Assembly (NCBI RefSeq): GCF_001180105.1
Contig: NZ_CVSO01000002.1
Location: 1-64,000 of the forward strand
From: Candidatus Pelagibacter communis
GTDB lineage: Bacteria > Pseudomonadota > Alphaproteobacteria > Pelagibacterales > Pelagibacteraceae
Reading direction: 5' to 3'
Length of the DNA stretch: 64,000 nucleotides
How positions within the stretch are numbered: the first letter of the stretch is position 1; every line of letters begins with the position of its first letter. Under the pieces are notes generated by a model. That model was not told where the DNA came from, searched no databases, and saw only the letters and a program-made list of their open reading frames with translations. The translations under genes and the position numbers were made by a program. Shown here piece after piece: positions 46,927-55,588 of the stretch.

Positions 46927-48105
46927 ATGAACAGAAACTTATTCGTACTTTTTTTTAGTCAAATTTTTAGCTTTACAGCTGCACCAGTAACAGTTTTTCT
47001 AAGTGGTATTATTGGATCACAAATAAGCCCGTTGAAATCTTTATCAACTTTACCAATGTCAATATCTGTTGTTGGTATCGCACTGGGAGCAATTGTTGCC
47101 ACCAAAACAATGAGCTTATTAGGAAGAAGGACAGGTTTTATTATTGCAGCTATTTCTAATTCTTTAGTTTCTTTATTGGCCGCATATTCAGTTATGACTC
47201 AGAATTTTATTTTATTTTGTTTTGCAAATTTTTTTATTGGGGTTGGAATGGCATTTACTCATCAATATCGTTTTGCTGCAGCTGAAAGTGTTGATAAAGA
47301 GAAAATACCAAAAGCAATTTCAATAATTCTTTTAGGAGGTATAGTTTCTGCATTTATTGGTCCAGGCACAGCAAATTTTACAAAAAACTTTTTGTCAGAA
47401 CAATTATATGTTGGTTCATATGTATCCCTTGCGGTGTATATGTTTCTGCCAGCTATTCTTTTTTTATTTTACAAAAACAATACAATCGAAAAAAAAGATA
47501 TAAGTTTTATTGGTAGAGGCTATTTTGAAATTATTTCTCAACCTAGATTTTTACAAGCAATGGTAGCAAGTGCATTTGGATACGCAATAATGACCTTTTT
47601 GATGACTGCTACTCCAATAAGCATGCATGTAATGGAAAATATGTCATTAGATAAGACAAGTTTTGTTATTCAGATGCATGTTGCATCAATGTTTTTACCA
47701 TCCCTAATAACTGGAAATTTGATAAAGAAATTCGGACATAGCAAAATTATGTATGTTGGCCTGTTACTTTATGGTGTAACAATAGTCTTAAGTTTACTTG
47801 ACCAAACTTTTTTTAATTATTTAATTGCTCTGATTTTTCTTGGGTTTGGCTGGAATTTTTTATTCATATCAGGGACAAGTCTTCTGGTAACAACTTACAA
47901 AGAGCACGAAAAGTTTAAAGCTCAAGGTTTAAACGATTTTGTAGTTTATTCAGTACACGCAATAGGAAGTTTATCAGCAGGTATATTGTTAGTTTTGACT
48001 AATTGGAAGTTAATGAATATCATCTGTATTCCTCTAATAGCAATTATATTGATTACAATATTAAGAGCTGAATTTATTGAAAAAAAAATTAGAAATACTT
48101 TTTAA
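46927..48105 (+). CDS. Major facilitator superfamily transporter
   Basis: 392 residues and about twelve membrane helices. The first half has the MFS loop pattern around MSLLGRRTGFIIAA (between helices 2 and 3, G-x-L-x-R-R-x-G-R-like), followed by ANFFIGVGMAFTHQYRFAAAE, and the half-way loop near residues 190-200 (NNTIEKKDISF). Substrate unknown. A TATAAT sits 14 bases upstream of the ATG (46908-46913) without a clear -35. The 3' end overlaps the convergent terC-like gene by 17 bases. Confidence 0.85.
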   Translation: MNRNLFVLFFSQIFSFTAAPVTVFLSGIIGSQISPLKSLSTLPMSISVVGIALGAIVATKTMSLLGRRTGFIIAAISNSLVSLLAAYSVMTQNFILFCFANFFIGVGMAFTHQYRFAAAESVDKEKIPKAISIILLGGIVSAFIGPGTANFTKNFLSEQLYVGSYVSLAVYMFLPAILFLFYKNNTIEKKDISFIGRGYFEIISQPRFLQAMVASAFGYAIMTFLMTATPISMHVMENMSLDKTSFVIQMHVASMFLPSLITGNLIKKFGHSKIMYVGLLLYGVTIVLSLLDQTFFNYLIALIFLGFGWNFLFISGTSLLVTTYKEHEKFKAQGLNDFVVYSVHAIGSLSAGILLVLTNWKLMNIICIPLIAIILITILRAEFIEKKIRNTF

Positions 48106-48700
48106 AATCTTCGGCTACCTTTAGTATTTCTAAATCAACAAGACCACCAATTATCAATTGAATAGCAACAATTAAAATAAAGCCTAAACCTATATAAGCA
48201 ATCCACAAATGTTTTTGAATGTAGTTTGCAAGGTAAGTTGCAAGAGCACCTGTCAAAACGACTGATAGAACCAAACCAAAAACCATAAATCCGAAATTTC
48301 CTTTTGCAGCACCAACTACCCCGATAACGTTATCGAAGCTGATTGTAATATCCGCAAAAAGAACTTTATAGACACTTTGTATGTATGAGGGCTGTTTTGA
48401 TACCTTTGTTGGAGATTTAATTTTTTTGATCTCAAACAAATCTTTTCTTAAATCATTAACGATCCAAACTAAAAGTAAACCACCTAAAATTTTAATAAAA
48501 TAAAATTTGAACAAGTAGGTTGCAAATACAGCAAAAATAACTTTAAAAACTAAAGCACCTGCAACACCCCACAATATAATCTGTTTTCTGTGTTTAGGAA
48601 CAAAGTTAGCTGCTATTAGTCCAATTATAATTGCGTTGTCCGCTGCAAGAATTATATCTATGAAGATAATTTGTAAGAGTATAATAGATTGTTCAATCAA
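48089..48700 (-). CDS. TerC-family integral membrane protein
   Basis: 203 residues with about seven membrane helices. TerC motifs are IIFIDIILAADNAIIIGLIAANF, with the conserved Asp in the first helix, and later FADITISFDNVIGVVGAA with the second conserved Asp region. The family (YjbE/YkoY-like) includes metal, often manganese, exporters that serve exoenzymes. No ATG is near the start; TTG at 48700 fits and is preceded by a GAAG-like ribosome site. Confidence 0.85.
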   Translation of the reverse strand: MIEQSIILLQIIFIDIILAADNAIIIGLIAANFVPKHRKQIILWGVAGALVFKVIFAVFATYLFKFYFIKILGGLLLVWIVNDLRKDLFEIKKIKSPTKVSKQPSYIQSVYKVLFADITISFDNVIGVVGAAKGNFGFMVFGLVLSVVLTGALATYLANYIQKHLWIAYIGLGFILIVAIQLIIGGLVDLEILKVAEDFKKYF

Positions 48701-48804
48701 GATTCTTCAATAATATAAAATTTCTAATATAATTCAATTAAAAGTAGTGAAATTTTTTATTGATTTAAAGATTTAGACATAATCAAATAGGTTTTTAATA
48801 AATT

Positions 48805-48813
48805 AAGGAGGAG
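48805..48813 (+). promoter_or_regulatory. Strong ribosome binding site of the TRAP binding-protein gene
   Basis: AAGGAGGAG immediately upstream of the ATG at 48816 is the most extensive Shine-Dalgarno match seen in the window, where most genes overlap or follow without one. This suits a gene whose product is needed in large excess over its membrane subunits. Confidence 0.7.
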
Positions 48814-48815
48814 AA

Positions 48816-49784
48816 ATGAAAATATTTAAATACATTTTATCAATTTTTGTTGCCCTACTTGTATTTACTCATTCAAATGCTGCTGAAAAATGGGATATGG
48901 CTCTGGCTTATGGTGCCGGAAACTTCCATTCAGCAAACGCTACTGAATTTGCAAATAATGTAACAAAAAAAAGTAAAGGCAAACTCACTATAGTTACTCA
49001 TCCGGGTGGTTCTCTATTTAAAGGGGGAGAAATTTTTAGAGCCGTTAGAACTGGTCAGGCTCCAATTGGAGAAAGATTTATGTCGGCTTTAGGTAAAGAA
49101 GATCCATTACTAGAGATCGACTCACTTCCATTTTTAGCGACTTCGTATGGTGATGCTATGAAACTTTATAAGGCTTCAAAAGCTGAAATTGCAAAAAGTT
49201 TAGATAAAAAAGGACTTGTATTTTTGTATGCAGTTCCATGGCCAGCTCAAGGTTTGTACTCTAAAAAAGAAATTAATAGTGTAGCAGATCTTAAAGGTTT
49301 AAAATTTAGAGCTTATAACAGTGCAACTGTAAGAATTGCAGAGTTAACTGGAATGGCTCCAACTAAAATCGAAGCTGCTGAGATATCTCAAGCATTTTCA
49401 ACAGGAGCTGTTGAAAGTATGATTACTTCTCCAACAACTGGTAAGAATAAAAAAATTTGGGAAAATGGTGTAAAATATTTTTATGACATTGCAGCATGGT
49501 TTCCAAAAAACATGATTATAGCTAACAAAGAGGCGTGGAATAAGTTAGATAAAGCGACTCAAGATTTAATCATGAAAGAAGCAGCAGTTGCTGAGAGAAA
49601 AGGTTGGCAACTTTCTAAAATGGGAAACAAAAATGATAAAAAAGCTTTAGCTGATGCTGGCATGACTGTTGGTAAAGTTAATGCTGCTTTAAAATCTCAT
49701 TTTGAAAAAGTCGGTCAAACAATGTCTAAAGAATGGGCTAGTAAAGCTGGTTCGAGAGGACAAACTGTTTTATCAAAATATTAA
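48816..49784 (+). CDS. dctP: TRAP transporter substrate-binding protein (DctP family)
   Basis: Periplasmic binding protein of a sodium-coupled TRAP transporter. Sec signal peptide (residues 1 to about 22, ending SNAA). The mature protein shows VTKKSKGKLTIVTHPGGSLFKG, and LKGLKFRAYNSATVRIAELTG where the invariant arginine that binds the carboxylate lies, then AAEISQAFSTGAVESMITSP. Length 322. A carboxylate ligand is expected but not identified. Separated from the membrane subunits by a terminator-like hairpin. Confidence 0.92.
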   Translation: MKIFKYILSIFVALLVFTHSNAAEKWDMALAYGAGNFHSANATEFANNVTKKSKGKLTIVTHPGGSLFKGGEIFRAVRTGQAPIGERFMSALGKEDPLLEIDSLPFLATSYGDAMKLYKASKAEIAKSLDKKGLVFLYAVPWPAQGLYSKKEINSVADLKGLKFRAYNSATVRIAELTGMAPTKIEAAEISQAFSTGAVESMITSPTTGKNKKIWENGVKYFYDIAAWFPKNMIIANKEAWNKLDKATQDLIMKEAAVAERKGWQLSKMGNKNDKKALADAGMTVGKVNAALKSHFEKVGQTMSKEWASKAGSRGQTVLSKY

Positions 49785-49795
49785 CAATTTAAAAT

Positions 49796-49825
49796 AAAAG
49801 GCCATCTGTATAAGATGGCCTTTTT
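49796..49825 (+). terminator. Intrinsic terminator / attenuator between dctP and dctQ
   Basis: AAAAGGCCATCT (49796-49807) pairs perfectly with AGATGGCCTTTT (49813-49824) around GTATA, a 12-bp stem with a GC-rich middle and a T run at its 3' arm: a textbook intrinsic terminator. dctQ begins at 49831, five bases after, so partial read-through is required for the membrane subunits and would give more binding protein than transporter. Confidence 0.88.
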
Positions 49826-49830
49826 AAATC

Positions 49831-50313
49831 ATGTTAATTAAAATAGAAAACTTCCTTCATCGAGTTTATAAATTTTCAGGTATATTAGCAGCTATATTTC
49901 TCATACTTGTCGCAGTTTTCATTTTAATTGGAATATCATCTCGAATTTTTGATTTTTACATAAGAGGTTTGTCAGAGTATTCAGGATATTGTATGGCTGC
50001 CTCAACTTTTTTTGCGCTTGCTTATACATTTTCAGAAGGTGGCCATATAAGAATTACCTTATTTTTAGAAAAAATGGGTAGTCGACTAAAAAAAATATTT
50101 GAGCTTTGGTGTTTGTCCATTTCTTCAATTTTTTCTGGTTTCCTTTTTTTCTATTTCACCAAAATGTTATTCATTTCATATAAATTTCAGGAGAGAAGCG
50201 AAGGTGCTGATGAAATTTTAATTTGGATACCCCAGACAAGTTTAGCTTTAGGATCTTTAATCTTTTTTATTTGTATTTTACACCATCTATTTAAAGCACT
50301 GAAAAATGACTGA
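49831..50313 (+). CDS. dctQ: TRAP transporter small permease subunit (DctQ)
   Basis: 160 residues, four membrane helices. Matches the family through the GIFSSRIFDFYIRGLSEYSGYCMAASTFFALAYTFSEGGHIRITLFL-like stretch (the ...GHIR motif, residues 63-77 region) and the final IPQTSLALGSLIFFICILHH. The gene starts directly after the terminator stem with no visible ribosome site and overlaps dctM by eight bases. Confidence 0.9.
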   Translation: MLIKIENFLHRVYKFSGILAAIFLILVAVFILIGISSRIFDFYIRGLSEYSGYCMAASTFFALAYTFSEGGHIRITLFLEKMGSRLKKIFELWCLSISSIFSGFLFFYFTKMLFISYKFQERSEGADEILIWIPQTSLALGSLIFFICILHHLFKALKND

Positions 50314-51616
50314 AATTATATTAGCAATTTTTTTTATTACCGTTTTATTATTATTTCTAAGTAGTGGAGTATGGGTTGCTTTAAGCATGATTGGTGTCTC
50401 AGCCATTGCAATGGAATTGTTTACGTCAAGACCAGTTGGTGATGCAATGGCTACAACAATTTGGGGAATGTCATCTTCTTGGACACTTACCGCACTACCA
50501 TTATTTGTTTGGATGGGTGAAATATTATTTAGAACTAAATTATCTGAAAATCTTTTTGAAGGACTTTCTCCATGGATGCAAAAGCTTCCTGGGGGACTTA
50601 TTCATGTAAATGTTGTTGGTTGTGCAATTTTTGCAGCTATTTCAGGTTCCTCCGCGGCAACAGTTGCTACTGTAGGTAAAATGTCTATACCAGAACTTCG
50701 TAAAAGAAATTATCCAGAAAAAATATTACTTGGAAGTTTGGCTGGGTCCGGAACTTTAGGTTTGTTGATACCGCCTTCTATAATTTTAATAATTTACGGC
50801 GTTACAGTTCAAGAGTCTATTGCTAAGCTTTTTATCGCTGGAATTTTCCCCGGAATAATGATTGCAATTATTTTCATGACTTACGTTGTTATTTGGTCAT
50901 TGATGAATAAAAATAAAATGCCTGTTCTGACAGAGGAAATACCTTTTATCGAAAAAATAAAAAAATCAGGCAAACTAATTCCAGTAATATTGTTAATTGT
51001 TTCTGTAATAGGATCTATCTATTCGGGTGTGGCTACCGCAACAGAAGCAGCCTCATTAGGTGTAGTTGGTGCATTAATACTATCTTTTTTTCAAAAAAGT
51101 TTAACTGTGGATTCATTTAAAAAATCCTTGTTAGGAGCAACTAAAACTTCTTGTATGATTGGATTTATTCTTGCTGGATCAACTTTTCTTTCACTGGCCA
51201 TGGGTTTTACTGGATTACCTAGAAATTTAGCAATTTGGATAGATACAATGCAGCTCTCACCTTACATTTTAATTATTGTATTGATGATTTTTTACATAAT
51301 TCTTGGAATGTTTTTAGATGGAATATCTGCAGTTGTTTTAACTATGGCAATAATTGAACCTATGATTAGACAAGCTGGTTTTGATATGATTTGGTTTGGG
51401 ATATTCCTCGTCGTTGTTGTTGAGATGGCACAAATTACTCCTCCCGTTGGGTTTAATTTGTTTGTGTTACAAGGAATGGCAGAAAAAGATATGGGATATA
51501 TAGCAAGAAGTGCTTTTCCACTTTTTCTTTTAATGGTTTTAGCAACAATAATAATTATTATCTTTCCTGAAATAGCTTTATGGCTTCCTGAGAAAATGAT
51601 TCAGAATATAAATTAG
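50306..51616 (+). CDS. dctM: TRAP transporter large permease subunit (DctM)
   Basis: 436 residues with about twelve membrane helices, the sodium-coupled channel subunit. Family motifs: FVWMGEILFRT, GGLIHVNVVGCAIFAAISGSSAATVATVG, GSLAGSGTLGLLIPPSIILIIYG, and MLFLD-like IILGMFLDGISAVVLTMAIIEP, then ITPPVGFNLFVLQG. Full length. Its TAG shares bases with the TAA of the convergent TPR gene (51613-51616). Confidence 0.95.
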   Translation: MTEIILAIFFITVLLLFLSSGVWVALSMIGVSAIAMELFTSRPVGDAMATTIWGMSSSWTLTALPLFVWMGEILFRTKLSENLFEGLSPWMQKLPGGLIHVNVVGCAIFAAISGSSAATVATVGKMSIPELRKRNYPEKILLGSLAGSGTLGLLIPPSIILIIYGVTVQESIAKLFIAGIFPGIMIAIIFMTYVVIWSLMNKNKMPVLTEEIPFIEKIKKSGKLIPVILLIVSVIGSIYSGVATATEAASLGVVGALILSFFQKSLTVDSFKKSLLGATKTSCMIGFILAGSTFLSLAMGFTGLPRNLAIWIDTMQLSPYILIIVLMIFYIILGMFLDGISAVVLTMAIIEPMIRQAGFDMIWFGIFLVVVVEMAQITPPVGFNLFVLQGMAEKDMGYIARSAFPLFLLMVLATIIIIIFPEIALWLPEKMIQNIN

Positions 51617-52116
51617 TATTTAGACTCTTTTTTACCTTCAATAACCAACTTAAGATCTTTATATTCTTTGCATTTACAATCTTTAAGAACAGCAAGTCTT
51701 TCCTTGGCTTTGTCTAGTCTATTAGTAACCACAAATAATTCCCCCATGTATTCATTTATACCTACATGCTTAGGATCTAATTCAAGTCCCATTGAATAAT
51801 ATATTTCAGCATTCTCGTAATCACCAATTTTTCTGTGTGCAAAGCCTAAATAGTTAAGTGTATTAGGGTCTGCAGGAAATTTTTTATTATGTTTTAACAA
51901 ATATCCAATAGCTTTCTTGTAATGTTTTTGTGCTTTATCTGCTTTATTCTTTTTTTCGAATTTTTTTGCCTTATTAATCATTTTCTCTCCAATTTGGTAT
52001 TGGCTTACTGGTTTAGTTTCTCCACCACTGCCAGATCCTCCACTGCTACCTGCTGAAAATACAGGACTAGTAATAATAACAAATAATAAAACAGTTAAAA
52101 ATTTTTTATACATCAT
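51613..52116 (-). CDS. Secreted TPR-repeat protein
   Basis: 167 residues: a signal peptide (about 1-21, ending VFSA), a Gly/Ser-rich linker (GSSGGSGSGG), and at least two tetratricopeptide repeats, for example KADKAQKHYKKAIGYLLKHNKKFPADPNTLNYLGFAHRKIG and YENAEIYYSMGLELDPKHVGINEYMGELF. Probably a periplasmic protein-protein scaffold. Cotranscribed after pxpA (the ATG overlaps the pxpA stop), next to the TRAP genes; a link to the transporter is only positional. Confidence 0.75.
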   Translation of the reverse strand: MMYKKFLTVLLFVIITSPVFSAGSSGGSGSGGETKPVSQYQIGEKMINKAKKFEKKNKADKAQKHYKKAIGYLLKHNKKFPADPNTLNYLGFAHRKIGDYENAEIYYSMGLELDPKHVGINEYMGELFVVTNRLDKAKERLAVLKDCKCKEYKDLKLVIEGKKESKY

Positions 52117-52886
52117 TTAAACTTTTTTAACTCATCTAATGGCATTAGATCAAGATTATTTTTTTTTAAATTTTCTCTTACTTTATATGCCGTATCTAAA
52201 GATGAAAGATTGTCCCCATGTATACAAACTGAGTCAATTTCACACGGGATTTGTTTACCAGAGAGACAATTTAACGCTTGGTTTTTTACCATCTTTAAAA
52301 CGTGTTCTTGTGCTTTAACTGGATCTGTTATTAAAGCAGTACTTTTTTTTCTTGAAACTAAGTTCCCATCGTCTTCGTAATTTCTATCTGCAAAAATTTC
52401 ACAAGCAACTTTCATTCCTAATTTTTTTGCAGACAACTCCATTTTTGAACCTGTCGGAACTAAATAAATTAAATCTTTATTAATTTTGTAAATTGTTTTT
52501 GCAATAACAGTTGCCAACTCAATATCCTCACATGCCATATTATTTAGTGCACCATGAGGCTTGATATGTGATACACTGACTTCATTTTGTTGAGCAATAT
52601 CTTGAAGTATGTTGTATTGTTCTTGAATAAGTTTCTCGATCTCAATTGACGAAAGATTAATTCTTTTTCTTCCAAAATTTTCAGGATCATTAAATGATGG
52701 ATGTGCGCCAATACTTACACCGTTTTTTTTGGATATTTTTATAGTTTCTCTCATAGTATCTTCATCTCCCGCATGATAACCACAAGCAATATTTGCAGAA
52801 TTGACTATACCTAATAGTTCAGGATCATATTTATTTGAGTGGTGTTTAGATTTCTCACCTAAATCACAATTAATATTAATTTCCAT
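52113..52886 (-). CDS. pxpA: 5-oxoprolinase subunit A (LamB/YcsF family)
   Basis: 257 residues. Signature residues of the YcsF/PxpA family: INCDLGEKSKHHSNKYDPELLGIVNSANIACGYHAGDEDTM in the first 45 residues, IGAHPSFNDPENFGRK, HIKPHGALNNMACED, and SVCIHGDNLSS. PxpA with PxpBC hydrolyses 5-oxoproline (pyroglutamate) to glutamate using ATP. The partner genes start 27 bases away on the other strand. Confidence 0.9.
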   Translation of the reverse strand: MEININCDLGEKSKHHSNKYDPELLGIVNSANIACGYHAGDEDTMRETIKISKKNGVSIGAHPSFNDPENFGRKRINLSSIEIEKLIQEQYNILQDIAQQNEVSVSHIKPHGALNNMACEDIELATVIAKTIYKINKDLIYLVPTGSKMELSAKKLGMKVACEIFADRNYEDDGNLVSRKKSTALITDPVKAQEHVLKMVKNQALNCLSGKQIPCEIDSVCIHGDNLSSLDTAYKVRENLKKNNLDLMPLDELKKFK

Positions 52887-52913
52887 AATTTATGAGTTAA
52901 AGTATAACATGGC

Positions 52914-53591
52914 ATGATCAAAAATATATACAATCTTGGCGACGCAGCTTTATATTGTGATTTTGGCGACACTGTAAACAAAGAAACTAATCTTAAAGTA
53001 ATAAATTATTTTAATGATATAAGAAAAAAAAATATCACTGGTATAAAAAACATTGCACCCTCATATAATAAATTAATAATTTATTTTGATTTAGAACTTA
53101 CCAACTTTAAAAAAATTAAAGATGTCGTACGAAATCTAGATATTTCAACTTTTGAAGCTGCTAAAACAAAAGTAGTAAAGATACCCGTATGTTTTGATGA
53201 TGAGTTTGCGCTTGATTTAGAAAGGGTTGAAAAAAGGCTGAGTTTATCAAAAAAAGAAATAGTCAATCAATTAATATCTCAAAAATATTTTTGCTATATG
53301 ACAGGATTTATTGCTGGCATGCCTTTCCTTGGTGATATTGAAGAAAAAATTAGATTAGATAGGCTTGAAACTCCAAGAGTTAAAGTTCCAAAGGGTTCAG
53401 TAGGTATTACAGAACAATTCTGTAATATTTATACTTTTGAAAGTCCAGGTGGTTGGAATATTATTGGCAATTCACCTAAAAAAGTTTTTACTAAAGATCC
53501 AACTAAATTAACCTTAATAGATCCAGGTGATGAGGTAGAGTTCTTCGAAATTTCAAAAAAGGAATATTCAAAATTAAATGAGCAAAAATAA
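52914..53591 (+). CDS. pxpB: 5-oxoprolinase subunit B (KipI-like)
   Basis: 225 residues with the allophanate hydrolase subunit 1 (KipI) fold: NLGDAALYCDFGD near the N-terminus, KNIAPSYNKLIIYFD, VVKIPVCFDDEFALDLERV, and C-terminal FIAGMPFLGDIEE ... RLETPRVKVPKGSVGI and YTFESPGGWNIIGNSP. Partner of PxpC and PxpA in 5-oxoprolinase. Overlaps pxpC by 14 bases. Confidence 0.9.
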   Translation: MIKNIYNLGDAALYCDFGDTVNKETNLKVINYFNDIRKKNITGIKNIAPSYNKLIIYFDLELTNFKKIKDVVRNLDISTFEAAKTKVVKIPVCFDDEFALDLERVEKRLSLSKKEIVNQLISQKYFCYMTGFIAGMPFLGDIEEKIRLDRLETPRVKVPKGSVGITEQFCNIYTFESPGGWNIIGNSPKKVFTKDPTKLTLIDPGDEVEFFEISKKEYSKLNEQK

Positions 53592-54525
53592 CTTTAAAGT
53601 ATTAAGACCTGGCATAAATACCACTTTTCAAGATTTAGGAAGAGATAACCTATATCATGTAGGTCTTCCATTTAGTGGAGCAATAGACAAAAGGAATTTT
53701 TTAATCGCTAATTCAATAATTACAAATAGAGAGGATGATGCAGTATTAGAGTTTGCATACCAAGGTCCTTTACTTGAGTTTTCAGGTATTAAAACTTCTT
53801 TTGTAATCACAGGTAATGTTAATTTTAAAATAATTAAAAAAGACACTTCTGAAATAAAAGGAGAATGTTATAGAACTTATGATTTAGATAATAAAGATCG
53901 TCTTGATATTATATCAACTGAAAAGTCAGTTTATGGATACCTTTCAGTAAAAGGTGGTTTTAAGTTAAATAAATTTTGTAATAGTTATTCAACAACTGTT
54001 AGAGCGGAAATAGGTCCCAATGATGGAAAAAAAATAGAGATTGGACAGACAATAATTTTAAATTCTGCTGATAGCTCAATTAAAAAAAATTTAGAATACT
54101 TTAACTCAAAAATAGAATTTATAAGGGTAATAAAAGGCACAAACTTTGATTACTTTTCAGAAGACTCAATCAAAGATTTTACAAGTGAGGAATTTATAGT
54201 TTCAAAACTTACAGATAGAATGGGAATGAGATTAAATGGACCTAAAATTAAGAATTTAAATAAAACAAACATCAAATCAGAAGGATTAGGAAAAGGAGTA
54301 ATACAAGTTCCAGCTGATGGAGACCCTATAGTAATGCTTTCAGACCACGGGACAATAGGTGGTTATCCAAAAATTGCTGTTGTAATAAGTGCAGATTATG
54401 ACAAGTTAGCACAATGCCCACCTGGAGAAAAAATTAAATTCAAAATTGTAAGTCTTACGGAGGCAGAAAATTTATATAAAATTTATACTATGGAAACTAA
54501 GAATATAATTAATAAAATAAAATGA
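53578..54525 (+). CDS. pxpC: 5-oxoprolinase subunit C (KipA-like)
   Basis: 315 residues, biotin-dependent-carboxylase-like (allophanate hydrolase subunit 2) fold: VLRPGINTTFQDLGRDNLYHVGLPFSGAIDKRNF at the N-terminus, and the SDHGTIGGYPKIAVVISADYDKLAQCPPGEKIKF signature near the C-terminus. Together with PxpA and PxpB it makes an ATP-dependent 5-oxoprolinase. Ends four bases into the next transporter gene. Confidence 0.92.
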   Translation: MSKNNFKVLRPGINTTFQDLGRDNLYHVGLPFSGAIDKRNFLIANSIITNREDDAVLEFAYQGPLLEFSGIKTSFVITGNVNFKIIKKDTSEIKGECYRTYDLDNKDRLDIISTEKSVYGYLSVKGGFKLNKFCNSYSTTVRAEIGPNDGKKIEIGQTIILNSADSSIKKNLEYFNSKIEFIRVIKGTNFDYFSEDSIKDFTSEEFIVSKLTDRMGMRLNGPKIKNLNKTNIKSEGLGKGVIQVPADGDPIVMLSDHGTIGGYPKIAVVISADYDKLAQCPPGEKIKFKIVSLTEAENLYKIYTMETKNIINKIK

Positions 54526-55397
54526 ATTTAATCACAAGATTACCGGGTCCACTATTAGTTTTTTTTGGTGCTACTAGTTTAAGTTTTGGAGGGATGATTG
54601 TAAAATCTTTTGAGGGTGCCACATTATGGCAAATACTTTTTTGGAGATCTCTTTTTTTTATTTTAGTTGTATCAATTTTTTTACTAATTACTTATAAAAA
54701 AAATGTGTTTCATGCTTTCAAGAAATCAGGTTTCCCTGGTCTAATTGGCGGTATAGTTTTATCTTCAGGGTTTTGTGGTTACGTTTTTGCAATGTATAAT
54801 ACTACAGTAGCTAATGCTAATTTTATTATTCAAACTCAAACAATTTTTCTAGCAATCTTTGGATATTTATTTTTAAAGGAAAAAATTTCAAAATTAACTT
54901 TAATATCAATTATACTAGCTATCTCTGGCATTATTTTAATGGTTGGAGGATCTTTGTCACCAGGACAAATGTCTGGAAATATTGCAGCATTTATTATGCC
55001 AGTATCATTTGCAATCTTAATTATTATTATTAGAAAATACCCAGATGTAGACATGATACCGTTGCAATTAATTGCAGGAATAGTTGCAATGTCGGTTGGT
55101 TATTTTGTTGCAGGCAAAATTAACATTTCTTCATATGATATATTTTTAGGTTTTCTGGCAGGTTTTTTTCAACTTGGATTTGGTTTTATATTTATAACAA
55201 TTGGAGCAAGATCTACGCCTTCAGCAATTGTTGGTATCATAATGCTCACAGAAGCTATTCTTGGACCCCTTTGGGCATGGTTATTTGTTAATGAAAATCC
55301 TCCATTTATTGTTTTAATTGGAGGGTCAGTTGTATTATTCGCTGTATTACTACAGTTTTACAATGTTATTAAGTTAGAAAAAAAAACTATTTCTTAA
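54522..55397 (+). CDS. EamA/DMT-family transporter
   Basis: 291 residues, about ten membrane helices in two EamA repeats (GATSLSFGGMIVKS at the start; GFQ-type GFIFITIGARSTPSAIVGIIMLTEAILGPLWAWLF near the end). Translationally coupled to pxpC by ATGA overlap, which would fit transport of an amino acid such as glutamate or oxoproline but the substrate is not visible in the sequence. Different protein from the EamA at 42249. Confidence 0.87.
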   Translation: MNLITRLPGPLLVFFGATSLSFGGMIVKSFEGATLWQILFWRSLFFILVVSIFLLITYKKNVFHAFKKSGFPGLIGGIVLSSGFCGYVFAMYNTTVANANFIIQTQTIFLAIFGYLFLKEKISKLTLISIILAISGIILMVGGSLSPGQMSGNIAAFIMPVSFAILIIIIRKYPDVDMIPLQLIAGIVAMSVGYFVAGKINISSYDIFLGFLAGFFQLGFGFIFITIGARSTPSAIVGIIMLTEAILGPLWAWLFVNENPPFIVLIGGSVVLFAVLLQFYNVIKLEKKTIS

Positions 55398-55427
55398 TGA
55401 CGATTATCAAAAATATGCTAATATAAT
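55397..55427 (+). promoter_or_regulatory. Putative gcvT promoter
   Basis: TATAAT at 55422-55427 is a perfect -10 six bases from the 5' strand of the first glycine aptamer (55432), as expected for the promoter. The best -35 is ATGACG at 55397-55402 (four of six, 19-base spacer), overlapping the end of the upstream gene, so the -35 is weak. Confidence 0.45.
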
Positions 55428-55431
55428 CTAA

Positions 55432-55588
55432 TACGGGAGAGACTACATAGTAGCGCCGAAGGAGCAACCACCCCGGAAACTCTCAGGCAAAAGGACCGTA
55501 CATATTAACTCTGGAAAGAGACAAATTCTCGCCGAAGGAGCTAAAATCTCTCAGGCACCACGACAGAGGGGGTTGGAGAGTTAATATG
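55432..55588 (+). promoter_or_regulatory. Tandem glycine riboswitch controlling gcvT-gcvH-gcvP
   Basis: Two aptamers in series. Aptamer 1 is closed by TACGG (55432-55436) with CCGTA (55496-55500), aptamer 2 by CTCTG (55509-55513) with CAGAG (55564-55568). Both contain the conserved GCCGAAGGAGC core and CTCTCAGGCA. In addition, 55501-55512 pairs perfectly with 55577-55588, a 12-bp helix that covers part of the GGAG ribosome site and the start codon ATG (55586). It competes with the closing stem of aptamer 2 for CTCT, consistent with glycine-dependent opening of translation (inference). No terminator stem is seen. Confidence 0.95.
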
